DNA from: Crocinitomicaceae bacterium
Lineage (GTDB): Bacteria; Bacteroidota; Bacteroidia; Flavobacteriales_G; Salibacteraceae
Reading direction: 5' to 3'
Assembly (NCBI GenBank): GCA_002713215.1
Contig: PAVO01000028.1
Coordinates: 1-64,000, forward strand
Length of the DNA stretch: 64,000 nucleotides
The notes under the pieces were generated by a model. It saw nothing but the letters and a program-made list of their open reading frames with translations. It did no database searches and was not told where the DNA came from. This document shows, piece after piece, positions 61,850 through 64,000 of the stretch. The position numbers and the translations under genes were made by a program. Each line of letters starts with the position of its first letter. Position 1 is the first letter of the stretch.

Positions 61850-62608
61850 ATGATAAGGCCAATTTTTTTAACCAGAGTTTTTCTTGTGTTGGTGACTCTG
61901 TTAGTTGCTTTCTCACTTTTTTCTCAGGAACAACAGGGTCATTTAATGCTACGTGTTTTCCCCTATGATGCGATTGTAAAAGTTGATGGTAAACCTTATT
62001 CCAAAAGAGGTCGCGCAGGTTTTATTTATCTGGACCTTAAGCCTGGAACGCATGTCATTCAAGCATGGGCGCCCACTTACAATCTATTTGAAAAAGAGGT
62101 TGTAATAAATGCAGGGGACACAATTCAAATTACGAAGTCACTTTCATTTACTGAAGAATATATTGCATATAAAAAAGAAAAGCGCCTGCAGACCATAGCA
62201 AAGGTTAGCTTAATTGCTATTCCATCATTGGCAACCGTTGGTTTTACGGCAGCTTTTTATTCTAAAAAAACGGCTGAAGAAAACAAGGTTCACGAAGCCA
62301 AAGTTCAGGTAGAGGTTGATAGGGTAAAATATGAAAATTCCATTTCAAAAGACAACATTAGAATTACCAAGGCTGAATTAAATGAATCGCTTAATGCCTA
62401 TGATGTCGCAGTAGATAACTACAATAAGTTTGTTACAAACTCCATGATAAAAATTGGAGTTTCTGCTGGACTAACGGCTGTCGCCGTTTGGACGGTGTCT
62501 AAGTTTAAAAAAATTGAATATAAAGAAGATGTGCTACTAAGTAGGTTACAATTACAATTAAACCCAATCGATAATGAGTTAGGGCTTGTATGGAGGTTTT
62601 CGAAATGA
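61850..62608 (+). CDS. PEGA-domain membrane-linked protein
   Basis: A 252-aa protein from ATG 61850 with signal peptide or anchor (FLVLVTLLVAFSLFSQEQ). A PEGA domain follows (about 30-105): LMLRVFPYDAIVKVDGKPYS, GFIYLDLKPGTHVIQAWAP. A second hydrophobic segment near 126-146 (AKVSLIAIPSLATVGFTAAF) and a coiled-coil (about 150-200) precede a third segment near 205-225. PEGA domains mediate surface or wall contacts. Overlaps the next lipoprotein gene by ATGA. Confidence 0.7.
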   Translation: MIRPIFLTRVFLVLVTLLVAFSLFSQEQQGHLMLRVFPYDAIVKVDGKPYSKRGRAGFIYLDLKPGTHVIQAWAPTYNLFEKEVVINAGDTIQITKSLSFTEEYIAYKKEKRLQTIAKVSLIAIPSLATVGFTAAFYSKKTAEENKVHEAKVQVEVDRVKYENSISKDNIRITKAELNESLNAYDVAVDNYNKFVTNSMIKIGVSAGLTAVAVWTVSKFKKIEYKEDVLLSRLQLQLNPIDNELGLVWRFSK

Positions 62609-63003
62609 AAAAACTGGTATTTATTTTAATGTTAGGCTTTGCACTTTTGTCATGTATTAAAAACGAATACGAAGATTATGAAATCCCAGAACACAAGTAC
62701 GAAGGGGAATATGAGCAATACAAGGCAATTAAGGTTGTCGGTTTTCAGGAAGTCGACAGAAGCATTTATTGCGATTTACTCATTCGCTATGAAATTGATA
62801 CGGCTAAATTTAATATCCATCCCGCTAATTTGGGCCACGTTGTTATAAGTACGGATGGAAATGTATTGCAGAGAATCGGTGTTGAAAATACATATTCTAT
62901 TTTACTGAACATGTGCTCAACACCAAGAACATTCGAATTAAAACTAACAGATAGAGAAGGATATCAGGTTGGGAAGGAAACCATCGCTGTTTGGAACAAA
63001 TAA
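62605..63003 (+). CDS. Small lipoprotein after PEGA gene
   Basis: A 132-aa lipoprotein from ATG 62605 (MKKLVFILMLGFALLSC, lipobox LLSC). It carries acidic repeats at the start (NEYEDYEIPEHKYEGEYEQY) and a mixed beta part. The start overlaps the PEGA gene stop by 4 nt, indicating a shared operon. Not recognised; likely partner of the PEGA protein. Confidence 0.7.
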   Translation: MKKLVFILMLGFALLSCIKNEYEDYEIPEHKYEGEYEQYKAIKVVGFQEVDRSIYCDLLIRYEIDTAKFNIHPANLGHVVISTDGNVLQRIGVENTYSILLNMCSTPRTFELKLTDREGYQVGKETIAVWNK

Positions 63004-63027
63004 TAATTATGCTCATTGATGTAAAAC

Positions 63028-63561
63028 ATGGACGTATATAGCAAGGTTGGATTGATTTTCATAGGAATTCTAAGTGGCTTACTAATGTCATGTAGCGCAT
63101 TAAAAAAGGATTATAGTACTTCACTTAAGTTGATTGAGCTGGACCAGTATAACTTTTCATACCAGGAACCAATGTATTGGACCAAAAATCAATCGGATCA
63201 ATATAATGCGCTGGTAATTAATTATAAAAAGGAAGTGTCTGCTTTTAAAGAATTTTCCATATTAATTCGGCCTAGAGGACATCAAGATGTACATCAAGAG
63301 ATAGTCAAAACCGCACTTAAGAAATCAATTCAATCCTTTACCCAGGAACTTGGTGATACCATTTCAGATCAATTTGGTGCTAAGGCTTATATTCTTTACG
63401 GAAAGAACGATCCCGGGAACGGTAATGTTAATTATATTACTGCAATAGTTTCGTATTCAAATGGTTATGAGTTCAGGGTAATCTTAAGTAACTATTACAG
63501 TCCAGTTGAAGAAAACGCTGAACTGGTTCAAATTGTTAAGGGAATAAGGATAGAAGAATAA
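63028..63561 (+). CDS. Lipoprotein of unknown function
   Basis: A 177-aa lipoprotein with lipobox GLLMSCSA. The mature part has YNFSYQEPMYWTKNQSDQYN and a later beta/alpha section (FGAKAYILYGKNDPGNGNVN, YEFRVILSNYYSP) resembling small domains that bind hydrophobic or peptide ligands, but no family is recognised. Gap of 24 nt from the preceding lipoprotein, so probably the same operon. Confidence 0.65.
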   Translation: MDVYSKVGLIFIGILSGLLMSCSALKKDYSTSLKLIELDQYNFSYQEPMYWTKNQSDQYNALVINYKKEVSAFKEFSILIRPRGHQDVHQEIVKTALKKSIQSFTQELGDTISDQFGAKAYILYGKNDPGNGNVNYITAIVSYSNGYEFRVILSNYYSPVEENAELVQIVKGIRIEE

Positions 63562-63599
63562 AATGGGTGAATTGACTGTAACCTCATTATTTTAGTGAC

Positions 63600-63935
63600 A
63601 TGGATAAGAAAGCCTGGGAAAAAGAACTGGAAGAATACGATCGCATTGTAGCCATGCAAACTGAGTTTAAAAGAAAGGGTAAAACAGTGCCGTATACATC
63701 GGCCAATGGATACATGTTTTCGCTCTTAAATAAAGAAGGAAAAATAGGATTTCGACTTTCGCCGGCTTCAGGAAAGAAGTTTATGGAGGATCACAACACG
63801 ACCATTTTTAAATCGCATGGGGCCGTAATGCGAGATTATGTACTCATCCCAAAACGGCTCTACACCAATGATCAGTTGATGAAAGATACCTTGTACGAAG
63901 GTTATCAGTATGTAATGTCATTGCCGCCGAAATAG
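63600..63935 (+). CDS. TfoX/Sxy N-terminal-like protein
   Basis: A 111-aa protein: YTSANGYMFSLLNKEGKIGF, RLSPASGKKFMEDHNTTIF and KSHGAVMRDYVLIPKRLYTN match what I recall of TfoX/Sxy-like single-domain proteins in Bacteroidota, which resemble the first half of the competence regulator but lack the second half. Regulatory role unproven. The window ends 65 nt after its stop with no further feature. Confidence 0.7.
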   Translation: MDKKAWEKELEEYDRIVAMQTEFKRKGKTVPYTSANGYMFSLLNKEGKIGFRLSPASGKKFMEDHNTTIFKSHGAVMRDYVLIPKRLYTNDQLMKDTLYEGYQYVMSLPPK

Positions 63936-64000
63936 AATAAAGATTCTTTTTCATTTCGATAGAAATGCAATTAATAAAGCCAAGAATTGTCCATATCAAG

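Overview
The window looks like chromosomal DNA of a free-living member of the Bacteroidota, most likely Flavobacteriales or a close relative. I infer this from five secreted proteins with type IX secretion (T9SS) C-terminal sorting domains, several promoter-like sites matching the Bacteroidota -7 box TAnnTTTG, mostly weak Shine-Dalgarno sequences, many lipoproteins, and an A+T-rich composition. No rRNA, tRNA, integrase, transposase or CRISPR array was seen.

Layout. 1-9.8 kb: a lipoprotein, a GCS2-type carboxylate-amine ligase fused to CBS domains and overlapping a zinc aspartoacylase-like hydrolase, a LamG/T9SS protein, small exported proteins, then prmC with a DUF6913-like gene. 10-16.6 kb: a membrane methyltransferase-like protein, then a minus-strand three-gene block that resembles a defence operon. 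Its members are a 1264-aa protein with an N-terminal PD-(D/E)xK-like nuclease, a HEPN-domain protein with an Rx4H motif, and a second PD-(D/E)xK protein carrying a GFD tandem repeat. 16.6-18.4 kb: an unusual non-coding stretch with about a dozen copies of GTGTAGCC in both orientations, followed by a small HTH protein, a charged helical protein with an internal duplication, a nested-repeat hairpin element and a UUCG-loop terminator. 18.4-25 kb: two large T9SS surface proteins and a three-gene regulatory operon (small protein, TPR histidine-kinase-like membrane protein apparently lacking a normal ATPase domain, LuxR-type response regulator).

25-41.6 kb is mixed housekeeping and envelope: enoyl-CoA hydratase, dapA, an NHL-like T9SS protein, a TonB-C protein, two overlapping FKBP lipoproteins, murQ, a T9SS subtilase, an AlkC-like DNA repair protein overlapping a YkgJ-type cysteine-cluster protein, an LPP20-like lipoprotein and an RND/MMPL transporter. 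41.7-48.7 kb: a small exported protein with an SDR and a two-domain VOC protein, a TPR protein, ssb and a GNAT acetyltransferase. 48.7-58 kb: the alpha-2-macroglobulin plus pbpC periplasmic pair. 58-64 kb: a sulfatase, a VOC plus MDR oxidoreductase operon, a PEGA-domain protein with two lipoproteins, and a TfoX-like protein.

The best candidates for something undescribed are the nuclease/HEPN/nuclease block (10.9-16.6 kb) and the adjacent GTGTAGCC repeat array with its HTH gene (16.9-17.7 kb). Both assignments rest on motifs read by eye; no database search was possible.
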